Assembly: GCF_001295795.1 (NCBI RefSeq)
Contig: NZ_LJHY01000027.1
Span: 1 to 51,496 of the forward strand
DNA from: Novosphingobium sp. AAP83
GTDB lineage: Bacteria; Pseudomonadota; Alphaproteobacteria; Sphingomonadales; Sphingomonadaceae
DNA length: 51,496 nt
Reading direction: 5' to 3'
The notes under the pieces are model-generated. The model had not been told where the DNA came from, searched no databases, and saw nothing but the letters and a program-made list of their open reading frames with translations. The position numbers and the translations under genes are program-made. This document shows, piece after piece, positions 34,022-42,609 of the stretch. Every line of letters begins with the position of its first letter. Position 1 is the stretch's first letter.

Positions 34022-36322
34022 ATGCGTATCGTCGCCGTGCTGCTTGCCAGCACCTCGCTTATTGCCGCTCCAGCCTTTGCCGCTGAAGATGTTGCACCCG
34101 CTGCCGAAGCTGCTGCTGCCGCAGATAGCGCCGCAGCCGAAATCGTTGTTCTGGGCCAAGGCCAGACCCGCCAGGTTCAGGAACTTTCGACCGCAGAACT
34201 CACCATCCATGCCTCGGGCACCAGCCCTTTGAAGGCTATTGAAAAGCTGCCATCGGTCAACTTCCAGTCGGCTGACGCTTTTGGCAACTACGAATGGTCA
34301 ACGCGCGTCACCATTCGCGGTTTCAACCAGAACCAGCTGGGCTTCAACCTCGATGGCATTCCGCTGGGCGATATGTCCTATGGCAACGCCAATGGTCTGC
34401 ACATCAGCCGCGCGATCAGCCCTGAAAACATCGGCGTCACCCGCGTGTCGCAGGGCTCGGGCTCCATCTCTGCCCAGTCGACCAGCAATCTTGGCGGCAC
34501 ACTCGAATTCTTCTCTCTCGACCCCAAGGACACGCTCGGCGTTACCGCCAGCGGCTCTTATGGTTCGGCCAACACCTTCCGCGGCTTTGGCCGCGTCGGC
34601 CTCGGCACCGAAGATGGCCTGCGCGGCTATGTCTCGGCGCAATACCAGAATGGTGACAAGTGGAAGGGTGATGGCCAGCAGAGCACCCTCATGATCAATG
34701 CCAAGGCGATCATGCCGCTGGGCGAAGGCGTCGATCTCGACGGCTATCTCAGCTACTCCGACCGTGCCGAACAGGATTATCACGATCTCAGCCTCGAAAT
34801 GATAGGCCGCCTCGGCTATGATTGGGACAACTTCGGCCCAGGCCGTTATGTCGAAGCGGTCAGAATAGGCGATATCGGCGCAAACCGGGGTGACACCGGC
34901 GTTGCCTCCACCAATCCGGCTGCTGGCACCACGTACCCCTCACCGTTCATCAGTGCCGATGATGCCTATTATGACGCATCGGGCCTGCGCAAGGACACGA
35001 TCGCCGCGCTCGGCCTGAATATCGATGTGGGCGATACCGGCAAGTTCTCGATCAAGGGCTACTATCACGAAAACGACGGTCAGGGCACATGGGGCACCCC
35101 CTATCGCGCCAGCCCGTCGGGCGTGCCAATGTCCATGCGCACGACCGAATATGACATGAAGCGCAAGGGCGTCTTTGCATCCTACGCTGCCACTTATGGC
35201 ATCAACAACCTGCTGATCGGCGGCTGGTACGAAAAGAACGATTTCATCCATTCGCGCCGGTTCTATGGCTATGAAAGCCGCACCAGCGCAGGCCGCGATC
35301 ATCGTGATTTCCAGCGCAACCCGTTCTTCACGCAATGGTCTATCGCGTTTGAAACTGACACGATTCAGTACTACGTGTCAGACAATATCGATCTTGGCGA
35401 TCTGAAGATCAACGTGGGCTGGAAGGGCTTTTCGGTCGATACCAATGCTTTCGCACTGGTCAACATCAGCGGCCTTGCCACCGGTCAGATCAATGTTAAA
35501 GACTGGTTCCAGCCTCACGTCGGCCTTAACTACAAGATCGGCAACGGTCTTGAAGCCTTCGCCGGTTTCACGCAGGTGACCCGCGCGTTTCAGGCTGCGG
35601 CCGCAGGGAGCAGTCCGTTTTCGACCACACAGGCCGGATTTAACGAGATCCGCGATACGCTCCGGCCCGAAAGCTCGGACACTTATGAAGCTGGCCTGCG
35701 CTACAGCACCGGCATCATCAACGCCTCGCTGGCTGGCTACTATGTCAACTTCCGCGATCGTCTGCTCGTGATCCCAACCTCGGTTGGCATCGTCGGTGCA
35801 GCCAACGCGCTGCAGAACGTCGGTGCCGTCCGCGCACTCGGCCTCGAGGCCGCGGTTGACGTAAAGCTGCCCGGCGGGTTCGGCGCTTTCGCCTCTTACA
35901 GCTACAACGACAGCACCTATCGCGATGATGTTGTGATCACCGCAGGCGGCACCACCACCATCCGCGCCACCAAAGGCAAGACCGTGGTCGATACGCCAAA
36001 GCACTTGCTGCGCGGCGAACTGTCCTATGACAGCGACATGTTCTACGGTCGCCTTGGCGTGAACTATATGTCGCAGCGCTTCTTCAACTTCCTGAACGAC
36101 CGTTCGGTAGGCGCGCGGACACTGGTTGATGCCACTCTCGGCTACCGTCTCGATATCGGCCAGCGGCAGCCGATCGAACTGCAACTCAACGCCGTCAACC
36201 TGTTCGACAAGCGCTATGTCGCAACAATCGGGTCGAACGGCTTCAGCTTCAGCGGTGACAACCAGACCCTATTGGCCGGCGCTCCCCGTCAGGTGTTTGC
36301 GACCCTTAAGGTCGGCTTCTGA
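34022..36322 (+). CDS. TonB-dependent receptor, probable phosphate-starvation gene
   Basis: 766 residues from the ATG at 34022, preceded by GAGGA. The signal peptide is MRIVAVLLASTSLIAAPAFA. A long Ala/Glu-rich linker leads to the plug (VTIRGFNQNQLGFNLDGIPLG, then VSQGSGSISAQSTSNLGG), and the barrel ends in QVFATLKVGF. Its stop overlaps the phosphodiesterase start (TGATG), so the two proteins are made together. With the upstream Pho-box-like repeats this suggests uptake of an organic phosphate or its product under phosphate limitation. Sphingomonads often use such receptors for phytate or nucleotides, but the ligand here is unknown. Confidence 0.88.
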   Translation: MRIVAVLLASTSLIAAPAFAAEDVAPAAEAAAAADSAAAEIVVLGQGQTRQVQELSTAELTIHASGTSPLKAIEKLPSVNFQSADAFGNYEWSTRVTIRGFNQNQLGFNLDGIPLGDMSYGNANGLHISRAISPENIGVTRVSQGSGSISAQSTSNLGGTLEFFSLDPKDTLGVTASGSYGSANTFRGFGRVGLGTEDGLRGYVSAQYQNGDKWKGDGQQSTLMINAKAIMPLGEGVDLDGYLSYSDRAEQDYHDLSLEMIGRLGYDWDNFGPGRYVEAVRIGDIGANRGDTGVASTNPAAGTTYPSPFISADDAYYDASGLRKDTIAALGLNIDVGDTGKFSIKGYYHENDGQGTWGTPYRASPSGVPMSMRTTEYDMKRKGVFASYAATYGINNLLIGGWYEKNDFIHSRRFYGYESRTSAGRDHRDFQRNPFFTQWSIAFETDTIQYYVSDNIDLGDLKINVGWKGFSVDTNAFALVNISGLATGQINVKDWFQPHVGLNYKIGNGLEAFAGFTQVTRAFQAAAAGSSPFSTTQAGFNEIRDTLRPESSDTYEAGLRYSTGIINASLAGYYVNFRDRLLVIPTSVGIVGAANALQNVGAVRALGLEAAVDVKLPGGFGAFASYSYNDSTYRDDVVITAGGTTTIRATKGKTVVDTPKHLLRGELSYDSDMFYGRLGVNYMSQRFFNFLNDRSVGARTLVDATLGYRLDIGQRQPIELQLNAVNLFDKRYVATIGSNGFSFSGDNQTLLAGAPRQVFATLKVGF

Positions 36323-37695
36323 TGCAAAGCGGCCTTTCGCCAGCAAAGGCCCTCGTCGCGGGCGTCGCACTGGTTATCAGTGCGGCGCCCGTCGCCGTTT
36401 GGGCTCAAGCACCATCATCCGCTCCAGTCCTGCTCATCTCCATCGATGGCCTGCGCCCCGGCGATGTGCTCGAAGCGGAAAAGCGCGGGCTGAAGATCCC
36501 GAACCTGCGCCGATTCCTCAAAGACGGTGCCTATGCCACGGGCGTCACCGGCAACCTGCCCACGGTAACTTACCCCAGCCACACAACGCTGATCACTGGC
36601 GTAGCCCCTGCCCGCCATGGCATCGTGTCCAACACCACGTTTGATCCCAAGCAGATCAACTATGGTGGCTGGTTCTGGTTTGCCGAAGATATCACCGCCC
36701 CCACCTTGTGGGACGCTGCGCGCAAGGCTGGCCTCAGCACCGCAAACGTCCATTGGCCCGTCAGTGTCGGCGTGAAGTCGCTGACCTATAACCTCCCGCA
36801 AATCTGGCGCTCTGGCCATGCCGATGACCGCAAGATGCTCAAAGCCATGTCCACCGACGGGCTGTATGACGCGCTGGAGCACGATTGCGGCGCTTATGCC
36901 GATGGCATTGACGAAGGCGTTGACGGCGATGAAGTGCGCGCCAAATTTGCGGTGCGCATGATTCAGACGAAGAAACCCGATTTCATGACGGTCTATCTGG
37001 CGGGCCTTGACCATGAAGAACATGGCTCAGGCCCCGGATCGGCAGAATCCAACGCGGTGCTCGAACGCCTCGATTCGGTTGTGGGCAACTTGGTCGCCGC
37101 AGAAATGGCCGCGCACCCCGATGCCACTGTCGCCGTCGTCAGCGATCACGGTTTTGTTGCCACCGATACCGAAATCAACCTGTTCCGCCCGTTCATCGAT
37201 GCGGGGCTGATCACGCTGGATGCAGCAGGTAAAGTCGCATCATGGGAAGCCATGCCTTGGCCAACGGGTGGCACTATCGCGGTGGCCTTGGCCCGTCGCG
37301 ATGATGCAGCGCTGATCGCCAAGGTCGGCACTTTGCTGGCCTCCCTTGCTGCCAATCCGGAAGCCCGTATCGCGCATGTTGCCGATCAGGCGGAAATCGC
37401 CAAGCTCGGCGGCAATCCGCAAGCGGCGTTCTTTGTCGATCTGAAGCCCGGCGCGCTTGCCAGCGGATTTGCCGCGGATGCGCCGCTGGCAAAGCCATCG
37501 CGCACGAAAGGCATGCACGGCTATTTCCCTAGCCTTCCCGAAATGCGTTCAGCCTTCCTGATCATGGGCAAAGGCGTGGCAAAAGGGCGCAATCTGGGCG
37601 AGATCGACATGCGCGCGATTGCACCAACATTGGCCCGCGAACTCGGCACCGGCCTGCCTGATGCTCAACTGCCAGCATTGAATATCAAACCATAA
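36322..37695 (+). CDS. Ectonucleotide pyrophosphatase/phosphodiesterase (NPP) family, periplasmic
   Basis: 457 residues with a signal peptide ending near VWAQA. It is of the alkaline-phosphatase superfamily, NPP branch: metal ligand Asp42 in LISIDGLRPG, nucleophile Thr83 in LPTVTYPSHTTLITG, DHEEHG with Asp and His ligands, VSDHGF with another Asp/His pair, and the last His in GMHGYFP. NPPs cleave phosphodiesters and pyrophosphates of nucleotides and lipids. It overlaps the TonB-receptor stop by one base, and both probably belong to the Pho regulon. Which diester is attacked cannot be told. Confidence 0.88.
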   Translation: MQSGLSPAKALVAGVALVISAAPVAVWAQAPSSAPVLLISIDGLRPGDVLEAEKRGLKIPNLRRFLKDGAYATGVTGNLPTVTYPSHTTLITGVAPARHGIVSNTTFDPKQINYGGWFWFAEDITAPTLWDAARKAGLSTANVHWPVSVGVKSLTYNLPQIWRSGHADDRKMLKAMSTDGLYDALEHDCGAYADGIDEGVDGDEVRAKFAVRMIQTKKPDFMTVYLAGLDHEEHGSGPGSAESNAVLERLDSVVGNLVAAEMAAHPDATVAVVSDHGFVATDTEINLFRPFIDAGLITLDAAGKVASWEAMPWPTGGTIAVALARRDDAALIAKVGTLLASLAANPEARIAHVADQAEIAKLGGNPQAAFFVDLKPGALASGFAADAPLAKPSRTKGMHGYFPSLPEMRSAFLIMGKGVAKGRNLGEIDMRAIAPTLARELGTGLPDAQLPALNIKP

Positions 37696-37702
37696 CAAAC
37701 CC

Positions 37703-37749
37703 TTGCCGTACCGCTCCTGATGTCAGATCCATCGGGTGCGGTGCGGCAA
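37703..37749 (+). terminator. Stem-loop after the phosphodiesterase gene
   Basis: TTGCCGTACCGC (37703-37714) pairs with GCGGTGCGGCAA (37738-37749) over 12 bases with one G-T mismatch position; the loop is 23 bases. It lies eight bases after the stop codon. No T-run follows, so it is either a Rho-assisted terminator or a 3'-end stabilising hairpin. Confidence 0.45.
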
Positions 37750-37830
37750 CGTGTTGCGAGTTTGTGACTAACTTTAGATTCGATAGCGAATCACCCGCCT
37801 GCGGTGCAGCACTTTCCTGACAGGAACCCA

Positions 37831-38034
37831 ATGCACCGAACGATGATCAAACGCGGCCTCTATCGCACCATCGACAGCTACCTTGGTGAATGCGCCAAGG
37901 TGCATGAAAGTGCAGGCGACGCTTACCCTTTCCTGCGTCCCGAAATCTATGATGCGCTGGGCTTTTCGCCAGCTTATGGCGAACTTCCGTTTTTTGACCC
38001 GGCTTCCCATTCAGACGAAACGCGGCGCAGGTAA
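37831..38034 (+). CDS. Small hypothetical protein
   Basis: 67 residues from an ATG with AGGAA five bases upstream. The composition looks like real protein: MHRTMIKRGLYRTIDSYLGE, then YPFLRPEIYDALGFSPAYGE. There is no signal peptide or membrane segment, and I recognise no family. It lies after the stem-loop ending the phosphodiesterase operon and is convergent with the PhyH gene five bases away. It could be chance, since the overlapping minus frame is also open. Confidence 0.4.
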   Translation: MHRTMIKRGLYRTIDSYLGECAKVHESAGDAYPFLRPEIYDALGFSPAYGELPFFDPASHSDETRRR

Positions 38035-38039
38035 ATCCG

Positions 38040-39110
38040 TTAAGCCTCATCTGTGATGGCACGACGCTTGCCTACAGCGCGCCAAGGCTGGCCCAGTTGC
38101 TTCTCAAAACGATCCCGAAACGCCCATATCCAGTTAACCCGGTGCTCGGCAATGCCCGGCAGGCTGAGCAGGTCTCCGCCCAACCACGGCACGAGCGGAT
38201 TGCGCCGCCCATAGGACCAGATTTCCACCCGTTCGCCCGGTTTTTCCGAAAGGCCGCGCGCATGGAAACCAACCGTATCGGCCACCACCAGCGTATTGCC
38301 CGCAACCGCCAACCCTTCAGCCGGCGGCAGGCCCATTTCTGCAAGTCCGGCATCATCGACGCGCGGCGATCCACGGGCTGACAATCGGTCAATCGCTGCG
38401 GGATCGGCAAGACTGCGCCGGTGTTCCCATGCCAGCCGCTCGGGCGTGAAGCGATGCGATCCGCGCACATAGCAGAACGGGCCTTCATCAGCGGCCACCG
38501 GATTGAGGAACAACCACGATTTAAGCGAGGCATGAAAGCTGTCGGCATGGATCGTTTCCTGCGGATCAGAATCAGGCGTGCCGATGCCGCTAACGATGGT
38601 CTGGATATAATGCAGCGGCGTGATCCTGAAGCTCGCCACATAATGCAGCAACGCGACAATATCCTTGCGCGCCAACAGCGTCCGGAGCGCCGGAATCGCA
38701 TTGAGCATTGCAGGATCAACGGCCAACCTGCGGGTGATCGCATCGCCCTGCACCATTTCGCGCGCAGACCCCTCATAGGCCAGAATGGCCGCGCGCAACG
38801 CTGGAAATTCGGCTTGCGGCACCACATCGGGAATCGCGACAAAGCCATCGCGTTCGAAATCGGCAAGCCATTCAGGGCGCACATGCCGCGCCAATCGCCG
38901 CCTGCGCCAGCGGCACAAAGCATCGGCTACACGCACCCGCCACAAATGCAGGCCGCGCGCATTCAACCTGCGTGAGCCTATCAAAGGGTTGTCGAGAAAG
39001 CTTTTATAGCCCGTGAAAAGTTGCAGCACCCAAACCGGCGCCATCATCGCACCTTTGAGCTTCTTGCCCACCCGGCTTGCAATCGCCGCCATCTTCACCA
39101 GAACGTCCAC
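38040..39110 (-). CDS. PhyH-family Fe(II)/2-oxoglutarate dioxygenase linked to kdsA
   Basis: About 350 residues. An N-terminal extension of about 80 residues is rich in Arg and Lys; the PhyH domain begins at WLADFERDGFVAIPD. Iron ligands are His188 and Asp190 in TIHADSFH and His283 in GFHARG. YVRGSHRFTPER is the typical loop. It starts with GTG at 39110 or ATG at 39092, 14-30 bases after the kdsA stop, so it is in the kdsA operon. The oxygenated substrate may be a surface sugar or lipid, but this is inference from position. Confidence 0.78.
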   Translation of the reverse strand: MDVLVKMAAIASRVGKKLKGAMMAPVWVLQLFTGYKSFLDNPLIGSRRLNARGLHLWRVRVADALCRWRRRRLARHVRPEWLADFERDGFVAIPDVVPQAEFPALRAAILAYEGSAREMVQGDAITRRLAVDPAMLNAIPALRTLLARKDIVALLHYVASFRITPLHYIQTIVSGIGTPDSDPQETIHADSFHASLKSWLFLNPVAADEGPFCYVRGSHRFTPERLAWEHRRSLADPAAIDRLSARGSPRVDDAGLAEMGLPPAEGLAVAGNTLVVADTVGFHARGLSEKPGERVEIWSYGRRNPLVPWLGGDLLSLPGIAEHRVNWIWAFRDRFEKQLGQPWRAVGKRRAITDEA

Positions 39111-39124
39111 ATTATGCAGAAGGC

Positions 39125-39955
39125 CTAGTAAGCCTTTACCAGCGCGTCAATCGCCTGAAGCCGCGCAACCAGTGGTTCGAAATCGTTCAATGGCAATGCG
39201 TTAGGCCCGTCCGACAGCGCTTTGTCCGGATCTGGGTGGGTTTCCATGAACACGCCAGAAACCCCGGCGGCAACTGCGGCGCGCGCCAGCAATGGCACAT
39301 ATTCACGCTGGCCGCCGGATCGTTCGCCAAGCCCGCCGGGCTGCTGGACCGAATGGGTGGCGTCAAACACAATCGGGCAGCCGGTCTGCGCCATGATCGC
39401 AAGGCTGCGCATATCCGATACCAGTGTGTTGTAACCGAACGAGACGCCGCGCTCGCACAGCATGAAGGAGTCGGGGTCACATCCGGCAGCGACGGCTGCG
39501 TTGCGTGCCTTCGCCACCACTTGGGTCATGTCGGCTGGTGCCATGAACTGGCCCTTTTTGATGTTCACAGGCTTGCCCGAAGCAGCCACTGCTGCAATGA
39601 AATCGGTCTGCCGCGCAAGGAAAGCCGGGGTCTGAAGCACATCCACCACTTGCGCCACTGCTGTCACTTGTTCAGCTTCATGAACATCTGTCAGGACTGG
39701 CAGCCCGGTTTCGGCCCGAACCTTCTCGAGAATACGCAATCCCGCGTCAATTCCCGGCCCCCGGAACGATTTGTCCGAACTACGGTTCGCTTTGTCGAAA
39801 GAGCTTTTGAAAATCAGCATGATCCCGAGCTTGTTAGCCGTTTGCGCCAAGCTTTCTGCAATTCGCATCGTATGCTGTTCGTTTTCGATCACACATGGCC
39901 CGGCAATTACAAACAATGGCGCGTTCGCAGCAACATTACATCCACAAAGGATCAT
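39125..39955 (-). CDS. kdsA: 3-deoxy-8-phosphooctulonate (Kdo-8-P) synthase
   Basis: 276 residues. Condenses arabinose 5-phosphate with phosphoenolpyruvate. Signatures are [44 protein letters not shown] and [10 protein letters not shown]. Cys21 in IAGPCVIEN replaces the Asn of the E. coli enzyme; with His201, Glu238 and Asp249 (spacing 37 and 11, as in Aquifex) this predicts the metal-dependent class. It is divergent from kdsD, and followed by a PhyH dioxygenase gene. It supplies Kdo for lipid A core and for the capsule linker. Confidence 0.94.
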   Translation of the reverse strand: MILCGCNVAANAPLFVIAGPCVIENEQHTMRIAESLAQTANKLGIMLIFKSSFDKANRSSDKSFRGPGIDAGLRILEKVRAETGLPVLTDVHEAEQVTAVAQVVDVLQTPAFLARQTDFIAAVAASGKPVNIKKGQFMAPADMTQVVAKARNAAVAAGCDPDSFMLCERGVSFGYNTLVSDMRSLAIMAQTGCPIVFDATHSVQQPGGLGERSGGQREYVPLLARAAVAAGVSGVFMETHPDPDKALSDGPNALPLNDFEPLVARLQAIDALVKAY

Positions 39956-40133
39956 ATTTCATTCCATTTTCGATCTGGATTTCAGATCGCGCTATAGTTA
40001 TTCTTGATCAGTAGCTTTAGGTGTAATCGTTAATTGCCGGTAAATTTTGTTCGTGGCAATTGGCAGCTATTACGTCGCCGGCAATGGCAAAACGCTTGGC
40101 TTGGCACAAGAGCGTAACTATGGGGGAAACGCT

Positions 40134-41135
40134 ATGAGAACCTTGAACACGCACCTTAAAGCTGTCACGCCACGCTACACAGAATCAGCGTTGAAGACGA
40201 TTGAGACGGAAATTCAAGGCCTTGAGCAACTCAAGGGGGTGTTTCAAGAAGCGTCCTTCCGCCTTTCGCTCGACTCAGCCATTGAAGCGATGGCACGCAC
40301 CAAGGGGCGCGTGATTGTCAGCGGCATGGGCAAAAGCGGGCATGTCGGCCGTAAAATTGCTGCAACCCTTCGGTCAACCGGAACGCCCGCTCTGTTTCTC
40401 CATCCCGGTGAAGCAAGCCACGGTGATCTGGGGGTGATTACCGAAAGTGATGTTGTTTTCGCAATCACTTGGTCTGGTGAGACAAGCGAACTGAACGATA
40501 TCTTCCATTACTGTCACCGTTTTGGCGTAACTTTGATCGTAGCCACAGCATGGCCGGACAGCACCGCTGCCAAAGCATCCAATATTTGCCTTGCTTTACC
40601 GCTTGTCCGCGAAGCTTGCCCTAATGATCTTGCACCCACCTCCTCAACCACGCTGCAATTGGTGCTAGGGGATGTGCTAGCTGTTGCCTTGATCGAAGCG
40701 CGCGGCTTCACTTCGTCCGATTTCCGCGTGTTTCATCCCGGCGGCAGGTTGGGCGCGCAATTGCTCACCGTTGAACAGATTATGGGCACCGATTCTGCCA
40801 TTCCCAAAGTGCGCCGCGAGGCAAGCCTCAGCAGCGCCACCATCGAGATGAGCCGCAAGCGCTACGGCGCAACAGCAGTGGTTGATCAGGGTGACCGGTT
40901 GGTGGGCGTGTTCACCGATGGCGATCTGCGCCGCTGCATTGCCGTCCACGATCTGCAAGACAGCATCGGCCTTCACATGTCGGCCAATCCGGTGACCGTC
41001 CCCCCCGGCAGCTTGTGCGCTGATGCCTTGCGCATCATGAACGAAAATGCGGTGTCGGTGATCTTTGTCGAAGACGATGGCAGGTTGGTCGGCGTTGTGC
41101 ATATGCACGACATTGTCAGGACGGGCATTGTCTGA
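40134..41135 (+). CDS. kdsD: Arabinose-5-phosphate isomerase (KdsD/KpsF)
   Basis: 333 residues from the ATG at 40134, which has GGGGGAA upstream. A SIS domain (VSGMGKSGHVGRKIAATLRS, FLHPGEASHGDLG, ITWSGETSELNDI) is followed by two CBS domains (from about 210: VEQIMGT, then FTDGDLRRCI and VVHMHDI). It converts ribulose 5-phosphate to arabinose 5-phosphate, the first committed step to Kdo. The intergenic region before it carries AATTGCC/GGCAATT arms at 40032-40061. It overlaps the kdsB start by eight bases if kdsB begins with the TTG at 41128. Confidence 0.93.
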   Translation: MRTLNTHLKAVTPRYTESALKTIETEIQGLEQLKGVFQEASFRLSLDSAIEAMARTKGRVIVSGMGKSGHVGRKIAATLRSTGTPALFLHPGEASHGDLGVITESDVVFAITWSGETSELNDIFHYCHRFGVTLIVATAWPDSTAAKASNICLALPLVREACPNDLAPTSSTTLQLVLGDVLAVALIEARGFTSSDFRVFHPGGRLGAQLLTVEQIMGTDSAIPKVRREASLSSATIEMSRKRYGATAVVDQGDRLVGVFTDGDLRRCIAVHDLQDSIGLHMSANPVTVPPGSLCADALRIMNENAVSVIFVEDDGRLVGVVHMHDIVRTGIV

Positions 41136-41988
41136 ACCGGCTGAAGGACCGCAAACCGGCCCTGATTTGATCCCTGATTTGATCCCTGATTTGATCATAG
41201 TACCAGCGCGGTTCGGATCATCGCGCTTACCCGGCAAACCCTTGCTCGAAATTGCCGGTCGCACGCTTCTGGAAAGAGTTGTCGCCATTGCGCGTGTTGC
41301 AGCAGAGAGCGCGGGGCAATGCCGCGTGCTGGTCGCCACCGATGATCAGCGGATTGCCGATCATGCCACCGCCATCGGCGCGCAAGTGGCGATGACCTCG
41401 GCGGATCTTGATTCCGGAACGATGCGCGCTTTTGCCGCTGCACAGCAGCAATCCTGCCCGCCACGGCGCGTCATCAATCTACAAGGCGATGCACCCTTCA
41501 TCCCGGCCACCATCGTCTCGGGGCTGATGCAAACCCTGCGTTCCGGCACGGCAGACGTCACCACTCCGGTGTTCAACCTTGATTGGCCAAGGCTGGATCG
41601 TCTGCGCGAACACAAACGCACCGCCCCGTTCAGCGGCACCACATGCGTGCGCGATCACCGAGGACGGGCGTTGTGGTTTTCCAAATCGATCCTGCCGGCT
41701 ATGCGCGATGAAGCCAAACTGCGCAGCCAAGTCATGTCTCCGGTATGGCAGCACCTTGGCCTTTATGGTTATACCATGCCAGCGCTGGAATGGTTCGCAG
41801 CGGCAGCCCCCGGCCAGTACGAGCAGCTTGAAGGCCTTGAACAATTGCGTTTTCTGGAACACGGCTGGGCCATAGACACCGTCGAAGTGGACGTTCCTGC
41901 CCATGTCTTATCCGGCATTGATACGCCGCAAGACCTTGCCAAGGCTGAAGAAGCGATTACCCGTTTTGGCGATCCTTATCCGGCCTGA
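41128..41988 (+). CDS. kdsB: CMP-Kdo synthetase (3-deoxy-manno-octulosonate cytidylyltransferase)
   Basis: About 286 residues. Activates Kdo with CTP for transfer. The nucleotide-binding IIVPARFGSSRLPGKPL, LVATDDQRI, NLQGDAPFI and the end HVLSGIDTPQDL are standard. No ATG stands near the expected start; the TTG at 41128, with AGGA upstream and overlapping the kdsD stop, is the best candidate. Between start and catalytic domain lies a PDLI-PDLI-PDLI segment encoded by three perfect 12-base repeats. The enzyme lies between kdsD and capsule genes and may serve a capsule-dedicated Kdo pool. Confidence 0.9.
   Translation: MSEPAEGPQTGPDLIPDLIPDLIIVPARFGSSRLPGKPLLEIAGRTLLERVVAIARVAAESAGQCRVLVATDDQRIADHATAIGAQVAMTSADLDSGTMRAFAAAQQQSCPPRRVINLQGDAPFIPATIVSGLMQTLRSGTADVTTPVFNLDWPRLDRLREHKRTAPFSGTTCVRDHRGRALWFSKSILPAMRDEAKLRSQVMSPVWQHLGLYGYTMPALEWFAAAAPGQYEQLEGLEQLRFLEHGWAIDTVEVDVPAHVLSGIDTPQDLAKAEEAITRFGDPYPA
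41161..41196 (+). repeat. Three perfect 12-bp tandem repeats in the 5' end of kdsB
   Basis: CCTGATTTGATC occurs three times without a mismatch. The unit is a multiple of three, so copy-number change would add or remove four residues (PDLI) but keep the frame. Each copy also contains an in-frame TTG that could serve as a start. Confidence 0.95.
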
Positions 41989-41997
41989 GTGGTATCG

Positions 41998-42609
41998 ATG
42001 TTCGTTATTGTGCGCCACGGCAACACCTTCACTGCCGGAGAGACCCCTCGCCGGATCGGCGCGCGTACCGATCTGCCACTGACGGATGCAGGCCGCGAGC
42101 AGGCGCGCGCATTGGGTGCACACTTCGCCAGGCAAGGCTGGCAATTTGGCAAAGTCCTCGTCTCGCCACTCCTGCGCACTCGCCAAACCGCGCAATTGAT
42201 CGAGGTGGCACAGACCAACGCAATCCCGGCGGAAACGGCGGACTTTCTGCGCGAGATCGATCACGGACCGGATGAGAACCAGACCGACGACGCCATCATC
42301 GCGCGCATCGGCAAACCCGCGCTTGCCGCGTGGGACGAGAACGCCACTCCGCCACCGGACTGGGTGGTTGATGCCGATGAACGCATCGCTGCATGGCAAA
42401 AGCTGTTTGCCGCCACTATGGCCGATAATCGGCCCACGCTGCTCGTCACCAGCAATGGTGCAGCGCGGTTCGCCCTGCTGGCCGATCCATCCTTGCGCGC
42501 CGCACTTGGTGCTATGGCCACGCTCAAACTGCCAACAGGCGGCTATGGCGTGATCTGCAAAGCATCGGATGGCGCGCTGGATGCACCGGTCTGGGGGCGG
42601 AGACCATGA
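41998..42609 (+). CDS. Histidine-phosphatase (phosphoglycerate-mutase-like) superfamily protein, second His missing
   Basis: 203 residues. MFVIVRHGNTF gives the phospho-acceptor His7 and Arg6; SPLLRTRQTA has Arg60, and Glu86 in LREIDHG is the probable acid. The second catalytic His, normally in a VSHGG motif, is replaced: here the site reads VTSNGAARF with Asn153. The protein may be a weak phosphatase or bind phosphorylated ligands. It sits ten bases after kdsB, and its stop overlaps the KpsC-like start (ATGA), so it belongs to the capsule operon. Kdo-8-phosphate is a candidate ligand by context. Confidence 0.75.
   Translation: MFVIVRHGNTFTAGETPRRIGARTDLPLTDAGREQARALGAHFARQGWQFGKVLVSPLLRTRQTAQLIEVAQTNAIPAETADFLREIDHGPDENQTDDAIIARIGKPALAAWDENATPPPDWVVDADERIAAWQKLFAATMADNRPTLLVTSNGAARFALLADPSLRAALGAMATLKLPTGGYGVICKASDGALDAPVWGRRP

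Noticed and set aside
38040..39110. Naming the kdsA-linked dioxygenase KdoO (Kdo 3-hydroxylase).
   Set aside because: KdoO belongs to a different dioxygenase family; the visible domain here is PhyH, so only a contextual hypothesis is justified.
40032..40061. Inverted arms AATTGCC/GGCAATT with a 16-base spacer before kdsD.
   Set aside because: Short AT-rich arms with a long spacer are common by chance and nothing links them to a regulator; mentioned only in the kdsD entry.
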